A DNA stretch of 64,000 nt. Source: Fonsecaea monophora (Eukaryota; Ascomycota; Eurotiomycetes; Chaetothyriales; Herpotrichiellaceae). Each line of letters starts with the position of its first letter. Positions within the stretch are counted from its first letter, which is position 1. The notes under the pieces are model-generated. The model was not told the DNA's origin. It did not search any database and was given only the letters and a program-made list of their open reading frames with translations. Below, one piece after another: positions 48,108 through 59,241 of this stretch. Location: NCBI RefSeq assembly GCF_001642475.1, contig NW_019173937.1, forward strand, positions 248,001-312,000, in the 5' to 3' direction. Both the position numbers and the translations under genes were made by a program.

Positions 48108-48280
48108 ATGAGCTAGGTGTATCAACAGGAACTCGCGGCGGACGAACTGGTCCTTGCTCGTGCTCAGGCCAATGGTTAGGACATCAGTTATGGGCCGGGT
48201 AAATGGACAGACGTCCCGTCGCAGCAGGTATCCTGTGATTCTCCCCCCCCCCCCCCCCCCCCCTCCAGCCGCAGGCCTAG
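48108..48280 (+). pseudogene. Short reading frame interrupted by two TAG codons, with poly-C intron
   Basis: From the ATG at 48108 one frame reads MS, stop, VYQQELAADELVLARAQANG, stop, DISYGPGKWTDVPSQQ. Both stops are TAG (48114 and 48177), and each differs from the Gln codon CAG by one C-to-T change. A 41 bp intron-like element follows (48228-48268, GTATCC to TCCAG). It contains a run of 21 C, and its removal ends the frame as PQA and stop. A promoter-like CT-rich region lies upstream. I read this as a decayed small gene. The first TAG might instead be avoided by an upstream exon ending at the CTAG (acceptor just before 48117); the second cannot easily be spliced out. The family is not recognised. 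Confidence 0.4.
48243..48263. repeat. Poly-C tract of 21 bases
   Basis: This is an uninterrupted run of C, the longest homopolymer in the window. It would form the pyrimidine tract of the putative 48228-48268 intron. Run length in such tracts is often miscounted by sequencing. Confidence 0.95.
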
Positions 48281-50761
48281 GTGGAACGTCCTGGAGATCT
48301 CATTGTCCCAGGCTCGTTGCCCCTGGACAAATTCCACACTAGAGCGGCAAATCGCGGGGTATTCCTAAACTAGACATGCACAAATCAATCCCAAGGATTA
48401 GATTTGCGAATATCACCTTAGTGAGGGAGTTATTTGAGGCCACTTTTCTGACTAAGCTGCTGTCTGTCGGAGGTGCCCTCTATTTGCCGTTGGCTGAAAG
48501 TTGGAAAGCAAGTGGAAGATGAACGCTATTCTACCCTATGAAAGTGACAAAGAACGCCAGTTTCTGTAATGCACTGCTTTTTCCACTGTCACGAGTTTCT
48601 TCTCAAAACTTGTACATGACACGTTCATTACCCACCCGGTCGTGACTCAATGCTCTGGATCCTTGCTCATGATGAGAATCTATAACCGTCGTCATCAACT
48701 CGCCATTTGCAGAAAGCAGATATGGGACTCAGAAATCAGCACGAAACCACATTGTTTTACACTGCTCCCAGATCCACTGACCTAAACGGCAGCGGTCGGG
48801 TGCAGGTCTAGGTTCACGATTGTTTGCGCACACAGTTCATCAACGTCCCTCGAAAAGAACAGGGCGTTACTTGAAGTCCTCACTACAGGTTTTGCTTGGA
48901 GAGGAGAAAGGGTTGAGGAGAGCATGAACCCTTGCTTAAATAGCTGCCAAGCTCCTAGGCGCGGGTACCGCCAAGAGGCCTCCCCGTCTTCGTCTTCGCC
49001 CCACTGGCAGACCGCTAGGCAACCATTCAGTAGTAGTGTATGGGAACACAACTCTCAACGGCCTACTCCGAAGTGTCGTTTGAATTGTTTTTCCTTTTCG
49101 GTTTCGGACGACAATTACTATACGCGGTAGAGCTATGCACCTTGCTCTTCACGATCCGTCTCATGGACCTTCCCAGGTGGATCATCCTGGAAGACGGACA
49201 CGAAAAGAAGAGTAGAGGAAAGAAGGCGGAGCCAAGAGCACCGTCTGTATCGTAGTTTATTTGTGTGAGAACTGTCCATCGCTATGTGCAAGCTCTTCAG
49301 ACTTGTCACACTTACAGAGGTATTCCAGTTGCCTGATAGCAGCTCCACCCTGACACTAGCTTTCTCCCTGTTGAGAATAGAGGGAATTGTTTTGTGTCCA
49401 CACGTTGCCCACCCAAAATGATGTCAGCATTAACCTTGAAGACACTCGTCTCATCGCTTGGGATCTGTCGGAGGGTTGATTCCTGGCGAGACGTCAAGTA
49501 CGTACCCTTGACTCTAGTTGCTAATTGGATGCAGGAATTGATGGTGCATGGAGCCCACAACCTAGACTCGAATGTCAGCAAAGTTTCACAAAGGAAGGAG
49601 CTGCTGAAAGGATACTCGGACGGTATGAGATTGGGGATCGGCCAATGATGATGTGTTGAAGAACCAACAGGAGGCTTTGGACAGATCTTGGCTTCACCAG
49701 CATGCTGGCTACTGACACTCCTTCTGTGACCAACTTTGCACTGCTGAGGCCAATTGAGCATCGTGCTTTTACATCGTTCTTTTACACAGTACTTCAGAAC
49801 AGCCAAGAAGTCGAATAGCCAGATCATGTCGCCAATCTGAAGATGTGTACTCGGTACTGTACTGGATCAGTTGTCTCAGTTCTTCCTGCAGCAACACCAA
49901 TCCACTTGCCTTCACCCCTTTCCCCTCTTGGCTGCCCAGGCTGTGCATTCGCAGCGACTGACTCTCAACCGCATGTTTCTGAATCAGAAGGCTTTCAACT
50001 TTTTGGGTCTGTCCAGGTGTTGATGGCATCGGCAAGGCTGCGGACGGCCTGCAATGCTGAGGCGAGGCCACGGAGAAAGGGACAGGCTTCATGTCCCTAC
50101 GAGGAACTTACTGGATGGCAGGCGACGTCCTGATAACTTTAGAGGGTAGACGACAGACAGTGCTATAAAGGGAACTCAGTCAAACCGTTATGCCGCGTGT
50201 CGTATTCAGCAAGTAGATTACGATAGCATTCAAGTCATGTTGTTATTGTCACTGGGCCAAAGGGAAAGAGGTATAGAGTACAAGTGAGTGCAGCACGAGG
50301 CTGCAGTAACGGCAGACATCTCTACAGCCTCGAGCGCTTCAGCTGTCAGGTGCTTAGGTAGGTATCATTGCTTCGAGGCTTGTGTAATATGGCGAAGGCC
50401 GACTCAACGGTGTGGGTGGAGAAATCCTACCAACAAGAAATAGCTGTCAAAAAATATCCAATACATTTCTTACGGCAAAGCATCTCTTCCTCTTCTACAG
50501 CTGACTCGGGCAAGCGGGCAAGCTGATAGATGCCTGTATCACGTGAGTCGCAGAGCTCGCACCCGATTCGGGGGGAGACGGGGGTGAGCACAGGGCGGCA
50601 TCACCTCTTCCGAATTGGGGGTGAGTTTGGAGCAGTTTTTCCTCTGCTTGGCAACAATTTGTCCCAATGGAACTGCGACTTGAGCTTTGTTCGCCTGCAG
50701 AGCTTCATCCACATCGCCTCAGCACATCCATCTTGTGTAAGTCTGACCAGACTCCGCAGCG
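48281..50761. other. Gene-poor interval, about 2.5 kb
   Basis: No supported gene. Frames at 48782-49051, 49312-49827 and 49843-50133 lack domains and overlap on opposite strands. A TTAGGTAGGTA element lies near 50354. The last 150 bp before 50762 are the likely mrp51 promoter and 5' UTR. Confidence 0.4.
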
Positions 50762-52348
50762 ATGGCTGCTGCTCGTCTGTCACCAGCAGCAAGCTTGCTA
50801 CGCAATTCCAGACTCTTCGCCATTCCGGCAGCTATACCCCTGCCAGCGATAGAACCATCATCAGAACCCATATCATACTCAGATTCCGCAACCACCCCGT
50901 ACCCGACTCGAGCTGCCCTCGAAACACCCCTATCATCACTCAATCAAGGAGACTGGGGTTTGAAAAGACCGCTGCCGATCAAAACTACTACGAAGTCCGG
51001 CACCCCTCTTGTGCGATTTCAACGAGGAATCGACACCGCCGAACATGTGGTCGACTTCGAGTCCGCCGCAGATCATGTCCTTACGTTGCGCAAGTACCAG
51101 GAGCTAAATCTGAGGGTTGTATTACCTGCGCCAAGGGATCGGAAGTCAACATTGAATACACAACGAACGAGTGCTTTCGACTCGGAAGTTGACCACACTG
51201 CAGACAAACCTCCCTCAATACCTGACGGAGGTGCATCCACATCATGGTTAGACGAGAGCCCATCAGAACGAGCAAAGCGGATGCCGCAGCATCTCAGAGA
51301 TACACTCGAAAATATTGCGCAAGAAAGAGCTGGTACAACAAAATCTGGACATGAATCTACTCCAATCCAGCCACAGCCCGCTTCCTCTTTGGCTTCACCG
51401 GCAACACAAACTGCTCGCAGATGGCGGTACTCTGGACCTTATCTGGCAGGGCTGAACGGTATGGAATTTGATTCTTTCCTGAAAGGTATTACGAGGGAGA
51501 AAAGGGCTGCGTTTAGACAATTGGTCAAGAATCACTTAGCTGAGCAGCGAGCTTCTGATCAGCGCTTGAAAGCTCTTGAGGAAGGCCAGGCAGATACTGC
51601 TCCTCAGACCCAGTCAGAAATCTCAGACCGGGAAGTTACAGAGCATCTCCGATATTTGCGATCAGAACCAGGTAAATTTGGACCTCTCATTGCCGAATTC
51701 TTCGATCTGGCTGATGGTCCAAAACCATCATCGGATACCACCGATCCTTGGTCATATGGCCGTGACACTGTGTCGGCGGATCTCTACAAAGAATCTGGGC
51801 CTCCCCGCACACATCCATCTGCAGGCTTATCCTACGTCAAGACAGAAATGTTTGCAGCCAACGATGCCGTCACAGGGCCCAGAGGGACACGATCACCCGT
51901 TGCAGCTCGCCTTCTACGATCGATTCAATCTACTCATAACAAGCATATCCCATTTGTGGGTGTGGCTGGATTTGTTGTTCCGCAGCCCACAAACCCTGGT
52001 ATTTCGGAACAGAACTGGAAGTGGGCACCGGTGAAAGACGGACCTAAACTCGTGGTTACGCCTATTGCGACCAGCATCTCGCAGGCTGGTAAAGTTGAGA
52101 TTCAGACTCGGATGCAGCCTGACTGGGTTGTGGAGGACGATGTGCCTGTCAATATCGCTGAGAGACGAACCCCAAAGGATACTTCGACTCCAAAGCGCTC
52201 CATTTCTTCTCAATTGCCGACTTTTGGGCGCAAAGGAACTCCTGTTAGACGGCAACGGCCAGCCCCGGAGCCCAGCCAGAGTATCGACGAAGAGATAGGG
52301 TTATTGTTGCGGGCGAACTCGAAATACAAGGCGAGCAAGCCTACTTGA
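50762..52348 (+). CDS. mrp51: Mitochondrial small-subunit ribosomal protein Mrp51
   Basis: Single exon, 528 residues. Mrp51 is a fungal mitochondrial small-subunit ribosomal protein needed for translation of mitochondrial mRNAs, distantly related to bacterial S1. The N-terminus (MAAARLSPAASLLRNSRLF) is basic and hydroxylated like a mitochondrial import signal. Family features are GDWGLKRPLPIKTTTKSGTP followed by LVRF near residue 65, WRYSGPYLAGLNGMEFDSFL near 226, and FVGVAGFVVPQP near 400. The C-terminal 90 residues are basic and probably disordered (GRKGTPVRRQRPAPEPSQSI). A second ribosomal gene follows 414 bp downstream on the same strand. Confidence 0.93.
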   Translation: MAAARLSPAASLLRNSRLFAIPAAIPLPAIEPSSEPISYSDSATTPYPTRAALETPLSSLNQGDWGLKRPLPIKTTTKSGTPLVRFQRGIDTAEHVVDFESAADHVLTLRKYQELNLRVVLPAPRDRKSTLNTQRTSAFDSEVDHTADKPPSIPDGGASTSWLDESPSERAKRMPQHLRDTLENIAQERAGTTKSGHESTPIQPQPASSLASPATQTARRWRYSGPYLAGLNGMEFDSFLKGITREKRAAFRQLVKNHLAEQRASDQRLKALEEGQADTAPQTQSEISDREVTEHLRYLRSEPGKFGPLIAEFFDLADGPKPSSDTTDPWSYGRDTVSADLYKESGPPRTHPSAGLSYVKTEMFAANDAVTGPRGTRSPVAARLLRSIQSTHNKHIPFVGVAGFVVPQPTNPGISEQNWKWAPVKDGPKLVVTPIATSISQAGKVEIQTRMQPDWVVEDDVPVNIAERRTPKDTSTPKRSISSQLPTFGRKGTPVRRQRPAPEPSQSIDEEIGLLLRANSKYKASKPT

Positions 52349-52762
52349 TGTATAAAACTTGTTTGTGTAGACCAATATCATCATCTCTTTGCTAGCATAA
52401 TTCTCTGATATTTCCTGAAGTGCAACCTTTTCTATTCAACATTTCATCTATGCACTCGTCGAATGACTACAGATTCGCACCACATTGGAACTGTTGACCA
52501 TCACGGTAGGGTTCCCAGCACCGCCACCAAGTAGCCGTCTGAACTGGGCACTCTCACGCTAAGACCGAGTGCAAGATGTGTGGAGCTGTTGCAGTGTGAA
52601 AATCCAAGCAGGGCCCCAATGCAAATCAAATCTTATCTCTTGGCGCTATTCTTGCCAAGCAGCCACAATTCCCCCAAAATTCATTTCCACATTTGATTTC
52701 TCGACTGCACACTGTCAACTTTCGCATCCCTCACGACAACTTCCAGCCAGCCAGCCGTCAAG
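52349..52762. promoter_or_regulatory. mrp51 3' flank and rps17 promoter
   Basis: This 414 bp spacer ends with CAGCCAGCCAGCC (52745-52757), immediately before the rps17 ATG at 52763. CT-rich sequence before it is usual for fungal ribosomal protein promoters. Confidence 0.45.
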
Positions 52763-53398
52763 ATGGGTCGCGTTCGTACAAAGGTGAGTTGCAGTTCCCA
52801 ATACAAGAAGTCGGCAAAGTTCTCTAACGAGACATGTGTGCATCTAGACCGTCAAGAAGTCCGCCAAAGTCATCATCGAGCGGTACTATCCCAAACTCAC
52901 CCTCGACTTCGAGACCAACAAGCGCATCTGCGATGAAATCGCCATTATCGCCTCGAAGCGCCTTCGCAACAAGGTAAATAAACGGCCTTCACACCCTCGC
53001 AAGTCGATACCTGCCGGGTCACAAAGGGGACTCAATTACCCCAAAGGCGGATTTGTTCCTTTAATACATTGGTGCTGACATTCTGGGCGCAGATTGCCGG
53101 CTACACGACGCACTTGATGAAACGTATCCAACGCGGCCCCGTGCGCGGCATTTCGTTCAAACTGCAGGAAGAAGAGCGTGAGCGCAAGGATCAATACGTG
53201 CCCGAGATCTCGGCCCTCGACTTCACTCAGAACACCGAGTCCGGCCAGCTCGACGTGGACAGCGACACCAAGGACCTCCTGAAGAGCATGGGCTTCGACA
53301 GTATCCCCGTCAACGTGGTGCCCGTGAGCCAGCAGGCGCCTCAGGAGCGGGGTGGACGCAGAGTCTTCGGCACCGACCGCCCAGGTCGACGCGAGTAG
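52763..53398 (+). CDS. rps17: 40S ribosomal protein S17 (eS17)
   Basis: Three exons, 52763-52783, 52848-52973 and 53093-53398, give 150 residues. eS17 is a component of the cytosolic small ribosomal subunit. The sequence matches the family throughout: [20 protein letters not shown], then [40 protein letters not shown] and the tail [16 protein letters not shown]. The seven-codon first exon followed by an intron is usual for ribosomal protein genes in filamentous fungi. The introns (64 and 119 bp) are both in phase 0. A short poly-T run follows the stop. Confidence 0.98.
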
Positions 53399-54279
53399 AT
53401 TTTTTTTTTGGCGGAGTTGACGACTTTCGAAGGTGGGGGGCAACAATCCAGCAAGAGTACATTGAAGTTTGGGAGAAAACGACACAAATCCATTTCTTTC
53501 AACGCCAACCTTCTCTCCAAAGCACATTGTCATACAATACCTCCCTCTCAAAACTTCTTGATGTCAATTACGCAAAATGTCCGCACAATTCTCCTCCTGC
53601 TGAGACCCAAATCGTCCTGCACGGCCTCATTCAGAAACATGACACGGGAAACGATACCTGCCCTTTGCTAGGGCCAGATCCCACTTCGGACGATCCCCCT
53701 TTGTCGTTACTGTCAAGAGAGCTGGAAACAAAACACACTTAAGGTATCGACGTAGGTGGAGTCGCTACTGCGTTCAAAATCCAGTAGCCCGCGGAGTAGA
53801 AGAAAACGAAAAAAAGAACTCATTGAAAACATTCAAGGTGTCGCCTAGTCCCCTAATACGGGACGAAGCTTGATTGCCAAACAACCTTTTCCTCTCCTTT
53901 CTCCCTCTCCTTTCTCCCTGGTTGTTCTGTGCGCAGTACTAACAGTAGGAGGTATTTGACTTACCATCTCGCACGCAACCGTCCCTGGAAGCATTCGCGG
54001 AGGCTCACACATTGTGCATCGATCGAGATTCTCGGACAGGCACTGTTCGAAATCGAGCGATGCAAACAATAATGATCTGACCAGGAATTTTATTTCTTGC
54101 ACGATGAACTTGGTGATAGCCAATGTCGACTCTGAATCTCCTGACAACGTGCCAGGCCTTTCGTGCCTTCTCACCGACCTTCAGCCATCCTAACGCCAAT
54201 GCCATGCTCTGTACATGTAGAATCTACCTCGCCTGCCATCTGAATCAAATATTCCCTCATAATGTCCAGTGAAACAATT
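53399..54279. other. Intergenic between convergent rps17 and PDI genes
   Basis: About 880 bp of 3' flanks. A T9-T10 run lies just after the rps17 stop (about 53399-53410). Minus-strand frames 53845-54205 have no domain. A tandem CTCTCCTTTCTCC duplication lies at about 53891-53918. Confidence 0.45.
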
Positions 54280-56531
54280 TTAGTCAGCCTTGCCGTTCGT
54301 TGTTCCTAAGAGTCCCTCCTTGCCGTCCAAGTGGAAGTAACCAGAGCTATTCCGACTCAATGTCCTCTTGATGGTGCTGCCATTTCTTAGCACCCAAAAT
54401 AGCAACACCACACTGATTATCAACAATCCAAATGATAGATATGGATGATAAGTGCCAAAATTTCGGATCTGGAAGAAAACATTCTCAAAGGCGCCAATCG
54501 TGGATTTTGGAGTCAGTTTTGGCGGGTTGGCAACAATTCGGGGTAATGTTTCGAGGATGGAGGTGCGAGAGGGCATGATATAGGCCCCTGAGTCAGTCAC
54601 GTCCCAGTATCGTCGGTTCTGTTATAGATGTCAGGCCATCGATAGCACAAAATCAGTGACAATATAACACTTACATCTTCATCATTAATAATCACTCTCT
54701 CCCCCTTCGAGACGTCCACGCCGTATGTGGACCTAAGCCATCTCTCCCAGAAAACACCATCCACCCAGGCGAACGCCACCTGTTTCCGGAAGGTCTCCTC
54801 GGTAATGCTGATAACTCGGCTCTTTGCTTGACGTAAGGCCCGTTGGTCATTTCGATCTTCGGCCTCTTCAATACGCAACTGTTTCGAGTCGCGCAGTTCT
54901 TGTCTCTCGAGGTGGAAAGCTTGGGTTTGCTTATCCATCCATTCCAGCGCAGCATTCTTTAATTCTCTCTTGGACTGAAGGAACTCGTCGGGTCGGTCTC
55001 GTGAAAGAATGCCCAGCACAACATATTTTCCGGCCATGATCTCCTTTGCGTTAGAAGCGCTGAGTTCAGGTACAATCGGCAGCCAAACAGATTGCATCCA
55101 GGTTAGGACACGTCGGAAGTCACGCATATCCTTCGGAGCAAGAGCGTTATAGTAGCTTGGTCGTCCATCGCGAGACACGAGCAATCTTGGCCAGGTTGAT
55201 ATCTTAAACCTGTTTGCCAGTATCTCGGAATCCGTCTTGACAATCTTTGCATGCCCAATGAGACTCAAAGTCAGTCGATCGAGAGCGGCAAAATCTTCCG
55301 ACGTTGTGGCATGGTCAAAGAAATAGACGAAGATAACCTCTTCGGTCTCTTCCATCTCCTTGAACGCAGCCGCGTCCACATACTTGACATCGCTGTCAAG
55401 TGCCTTGTTTGCGAATGAAAGCAGATCACCTAGACCGCGAAGACCTTCATATTCGACCCGCTCACCGCCGCGGAAAAAGTAAATCGTGGGATAAGCGCTG
55501 ACCTTGGCGTCCTTGCATAACCGCGGAGACGCTTCACAATTGACCTCTCCGATGTTGAGCTTGCCTTCCATTTCTTTCGCCAACTGAGCCCACGTTGGGG
55601 CCAGGTGCTGACAATGGGGACACCAGGGTACGTAGAACTTGACGAACCAAGGATCTTGAGAGGTAGTAACAAGCTTCTGGAAGGACTCTGGAGTTAGAGG
55701 GGTGGAGACTCCCTTTGGATTCGGTGGAGGACCGGTCTTTGCGTTGAGAGATTTTCCGGATTTGGCGGTCTCTGAGGCCAATATTCCTGATGTAGTCTCA
55801 GTTGACAGTGCTGCAGCCTTGTTCTGCTTCTCCCCGGCAGCGACGCCAGCGGCTACATCTTTGTCCTTGGACAAGGGATTCTCGGGTTCGGCTGTTCTGT
55901 CGACACCTTTTGCACCAGGTTTGGGCACGTGGACTCCTTCCCTGGGTCTCGAGCCGGGCTTTATCTGTTCCAGCTTTTCTTCGACATAGTTGCTGAAATC
56001 TTCCATTGACTTGCCTCCGGTGTACTTCTCGACGAATTCGCCATCTTTGTATAAGAGGAATGTCGGCCAAGCTCTTACCCCGTTCTTATCGCAAACGTCA
56101 CCAAAGGCGATGCAATTTATCGAGGCGAAATGGAAGTTGTAATATCCGTGAAAGCTGTTCGGCGAGAATAGGTCGGGTTGGCCAGATTTCGTCATTCCTT
56201 GTAAGGGATCTGATGTTGCATAGAATTCATACAGAGTCTGCCAGAGTGGCGCAATTGCTTTGCAGTGTCCGCAGTATGGCGAGTAGTGTTTAACCCACCA
56301 ATATCCATCTTTAATCGTCTCGGCGAACTCAGCGCCTTGTATCTCTTTCATTGGTGGCACCTTGATGCCATTGAAGATTGTATAGTCCGAGCCCTCCCCT
56401 TCTTCGGCCGGAGTCTCGCCTTGGACAGCATCATCTGCTAGTACTCCCGCCCCTCGCTGTGACCCCGGTGGCGCCGCTATCGATGAAGATAAGAAGGCTG
56501 CGAGGGCGCACGCCAGTAGCACCGGCCTCAT
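54280..56531 (-). CDS. ER transmembrane protein disulfide isomerase with two thioredoxin domains
   Basis: Two exons, 56531-54675 and 54618-54280, 731 residues. The signal peptide is MRPVLLACALAAFLSSSIAA. Two active thioredoxin domains carry CGHC (C86-C89, in KHYSPYCGHCKAIAPL) and CPHC (near 310, in VKFYVPWCPHCQHLAPTW). A further thioredoxin-like domain without a CxxC follows (KIVKTDSEILANRFKISTWP). A single membrane helix lies near the end (YLSFGLLIISVVLLFWVL), with a short basic cytosolic tail. The layout resembles yeast Eps1 and animal TMX-type PDIs, which act on membrane proteins in ER folding and quality control. The intron, GTAAGT to ACAG, is 56 bp in phase 0. The gene diverges from npc2, with about 670 bp between starts. 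Confidence 0.93.
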
Positions 56532-57201
56532 GATGTAGGTTGGCCAGAAAACGACCTATACAAGGCAGGAACCGAATTGCTCGACCAGTATAGGTAATTC
56601 GGTGATAGGGAGATGGATAGGTGGGCGAGTTTCGCGAGAGTCGCCTCACAATTGCTGGCTGTGAACAGATGAAACGAGTGTGAGAAGCGAAACCGAATCA
56701 AAGGGAGGATATGAGTTGCAACAATTCACAAAGGTCTGCCCGCTCAGCGAGACTAGACCACAATTCTTGAAGCATGGAAGGAGAACGAGCCAGGTCTGCG
56801 ATAGACACGAAGGCGTTGGGATCTGCGACAGGAGACCTTGGCATCCCCCTGCCAATTCCGCAGGTCGACACGTGCTGTGTCCGCTGCTGCTCCGTAGCAT
56901 TATACGGTGGAGTGTGTTGGAAGCAAGTGCTGCCTTGATAGTGCAGTGACGCAAGACGCTTAAATAATCGCTACCAGCTGCCACCATTGGGGTGCCATTG
57001 GTGCCCGTGCCTGGGAAGGCAAGTCATGCGCCTGCGCCACTCGTCCCGTCACTCATCAATCTGCCGTCTTGGTTGCGTAGTATCTTCTCTTTTTCTTTGC
57101 GATATCGACCACCACAACCCTCAATTGCGCAAGCTGCCTTCCAGGAAGGTCAAGATACCACTGTTATTCGTCTGGGCCCTCGATTCTCCGGAGTCATCGC
57201 C
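56532..57201. promoter_or_regulatory. Shared promoter region of PDI and npc2 genes
   Basis: About 670 bp between two divergent genes of the secretory pathway. The npc2 frame stays open back to 56992 without an obvious signal, so that stretch is probably 5' UTR. No ER-stress element could be named with confidence. Confidence 0.4.
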
Positions 57202-57874
57202 ATGAAGGTCTCGGCCATCCTCCTATCGCTCCTTACCGCCGCCTCTGCGGTATCTTCACGGTCTCTGTTTGGAGCTCAGAATGCTCTCGTGGACGAGGAG
57301 CCCAAGTTCAAGGTCCCTGGCAAGAATCCTCTAAATGTTAGCTACCTGCAAGAAAATTTACGAAACTTGTTCTCACCTACGTCCAGTTCTGTGCCGATCC
57401 CAAGGACTATATCCTAGCAGTCGACTACGTTGACTTGTCACCCAATCCACCTCTCCCGTACGCCTCAGGGAATGCCCCTAAGCGATCTGATCTCCAATCT
57501 AACATGTATTAGGGGCCAAAAATTGACCATTTCCGCAAACGGAACCTTTTCAAAGGATATCGAACCAGGCGCGACCGTCTTTCTCCAAGTCAAATATGGG
57601 CTTATTACCCTCATCAAGCAAGAAGCAGATCTCTGTGACAACCTGCCAAAGATTGATATCACATGTCCCCTCAAAGAAGGTGTCCTGACATTGAAGAAAG
57701 AAGTAGATATCCCGAAACAAGTGGTGAGTTTGCACAAACCTTGATCTGGTGAAGATAAGCTATTAACATGTCCTCCAGCCGCCTGGGAAGTATACTGTTC
57801 TTGCCGATGTCAATACAGTTGACAAGGAAAAGATCTCATGCATGGAGAGCACCGTCTTCTTCAGCAGACCTTAG
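57202..57874 (+). CDS. npc2: Npc2-type sterol/phospholipid transfer protein (ML domain)
   Basis: Four exons, 57202-57336, 57387-57457, 57513-57723 and 57779-57874, 170 residues. Fungal Npc2 (phosphatidylglycerol/phosphatidylinositol transfer protein) carries sterols or phospholipids in the vacuole lumen. The signal peptide is MKVSAILLSLLTAASAVSS. The ML domain shows the usual cysteines: FCADPKDYILAVDYVDLSPN, DLCDNLPKIDITCPLKEG and the late SCMESTVFF. The hydrophobic KYGLITLIKQ strand lies between them, and PPGKYTVLADVNT marks the last beta hairpin. All introns are 50-55 bp, and their positions match the joined family sequence exactly. Confidence 0.95.
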
Positions 57875-58248
57875 AGAGATCTGCGCCTTGTGGGGACGGA
57901 GGAGCGAGGTTGAGCTTGACAGTGGGGGAGGCCTCGAAGGCGATTAGAGGCACCGCAACCAAAACTGTCGCAAATATCTGTTTCAGCTGGAACGTTCATG
58001 CCAGGCGTTCACATGGGAATCTTTTAGTATTGGGACACTACACGAGAAACTTGCTAGTAATAAGTCGGCCCAATTGAGGAGTTTTCGAATGGAGATTGCG
58101 CAACAAGCAACAATCCCATATGCGGATAGAACAGCTCTACATCTACGACCAGGACACTGTATCACACGACCAATGGTCCAGTCGGAGAGCGTCTCAGACC
58201 TGCTGATACCTTTGGACATAAATCAGACGATCCAGGTCATTTCATGGC
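57875..58248. other. Intergenic between convergent npc2 and amidohydrolase
   Basis: This 374 bp of 3' flank has no supported gene or repeat. Confidence 0.45.
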
Positions 58249-59241
58249 CTATGTCTCTGAAGATGCATCCCAAAGCTTCTCAGCATTAGTTCGGAACAGC
58301 TTCTCGATTAATGTAGCGTCGCCATTACACCATTCATAGCATTTCTCAATGAAGGGCATTGGGTTGATATTCTCGAACCTCGTGTGAGGCCAATCCGTGG
58401 CATAGACTACACGATCCGCACCTTTGATGATCAACTCTCTCCCAATGGGGTCTAGATCTCTCATCTCTGGGTCTTTGGAAAGTCGATACGGCGCTGAGAG
58501 CTTCACCCACGTCCTGCCATCCTGGAGCAGGTTGACGAGGGACGCGAAGCCTCTCATGTCGTAGGGATAAACAGTTGTCGACGGGTCAAATGGTTCGGGA
58601 AGGACAGGTGATCCGAAATGATCAATGCAAATTCTGATGCCCAGATCCGGGACGACGTTCAACAGCGGCAATGCCAGTTTCAATGGGACGTAGAGCTGAA
58701 GGACCCAATCGAAGGGCCTCAAAACCTTCGCATAACTCTGCAGTTCGGCGCGCAGTTCATCCTCGGCAATCTCCCTCGACACACTGACGAGGTTCAGCCT
58801 CGCGCCTCGCACCCCAAGAGCGTGCCATTTCTCCAGTGTCTCCGCGTCGATGGTTTCTGGGTCGAGGACCACCACGGCGCGCCCGTGCTTGGGCGTCAAT
58901 TGCTCAAGGGCTTCCAGCATGCATGAATTGTCGTCTCCATAGATTGATGGTTGCACGAGAACCATATTCTCGATGCCATATTGGGCGCAAAAGGCTTTGG
59001 CGTCAGCTAGAGTATGCGGATGCGGCCTGTACTGAGCGTCGGCGGCCAAAGGGAAGCGAGTCGGGTCCACGACATGCATGTGGCTATCCCAGGTGCCTTT
59101 TGGGAGCGAGCGGGAGAGCTGAGGTTGCTTGGATGGACTAGAATGGGTGCTGTGGGAACGAATCCTGCATGTAGCGGAAGCGAAGCCAAGGTAGCCTCCT
59201 GATCGAGTCCGTAGGCCAAAGGTCCCTCGAAAAGGTAGCAT
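58249..59241 (-). CDS. Metal-dependent amidohydrolase (PDC hydrolase-like TIM barrel)
   Basis: Single exon, 330 residues from the Met at 59241; an in-frame Met at 59337 would add 32. The protein belongs to the amidohydrolase-2 group that includes 2-pyrone-4,6-dicarboxylate lactonase. The first metal motif is GTWDSHMHVVDPTRFP (His-x-His). Later barrel motifs are MVLVQPSIYGDDNS, VRGARLNLV, GIRICIDHFGSPV and VVYATDWPHTRFEN, the last with the expected Asp. The N-terminal 50 residues are basic and Ser-rich (LRTRSGGYLGFASATCRIRS), compatible with a mitochondrial targeting peptide. The substrate is unknown. An aromatic lactone or similar is typical for the family, but no catabolic cluster surrounds it. 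Confidence 0.9.
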   Translation of the reverse strand: MLPFRGTFGLRTRSGGYLGFASATCRIRSHSTHSSPSKQPQLSRSLPKGTWDSHMHVVDPTRFPLAADAQYRPHPHTLADAKAFCAQYGIENMVLVQPSIYGDDNSCMLEALEQLTPKHGRAVVVLDPETIDAETLEKWHALGVRGARLNLVSVSREIAEDELRAELQSYAKVLRPFDWVLQLYVPLKLALPLLNVVPDLGIRICIDHFGSPVLPEPFDPSTTVYPYDMRGFASLVNLLQDGRTWVKLSAPYRLSKDPEMRDLDPIGRELIIKGADRVVYATDWPHTRFENINPMPFIEKCYEWCNGDATLIEKLFRTNAEKLWDASSET

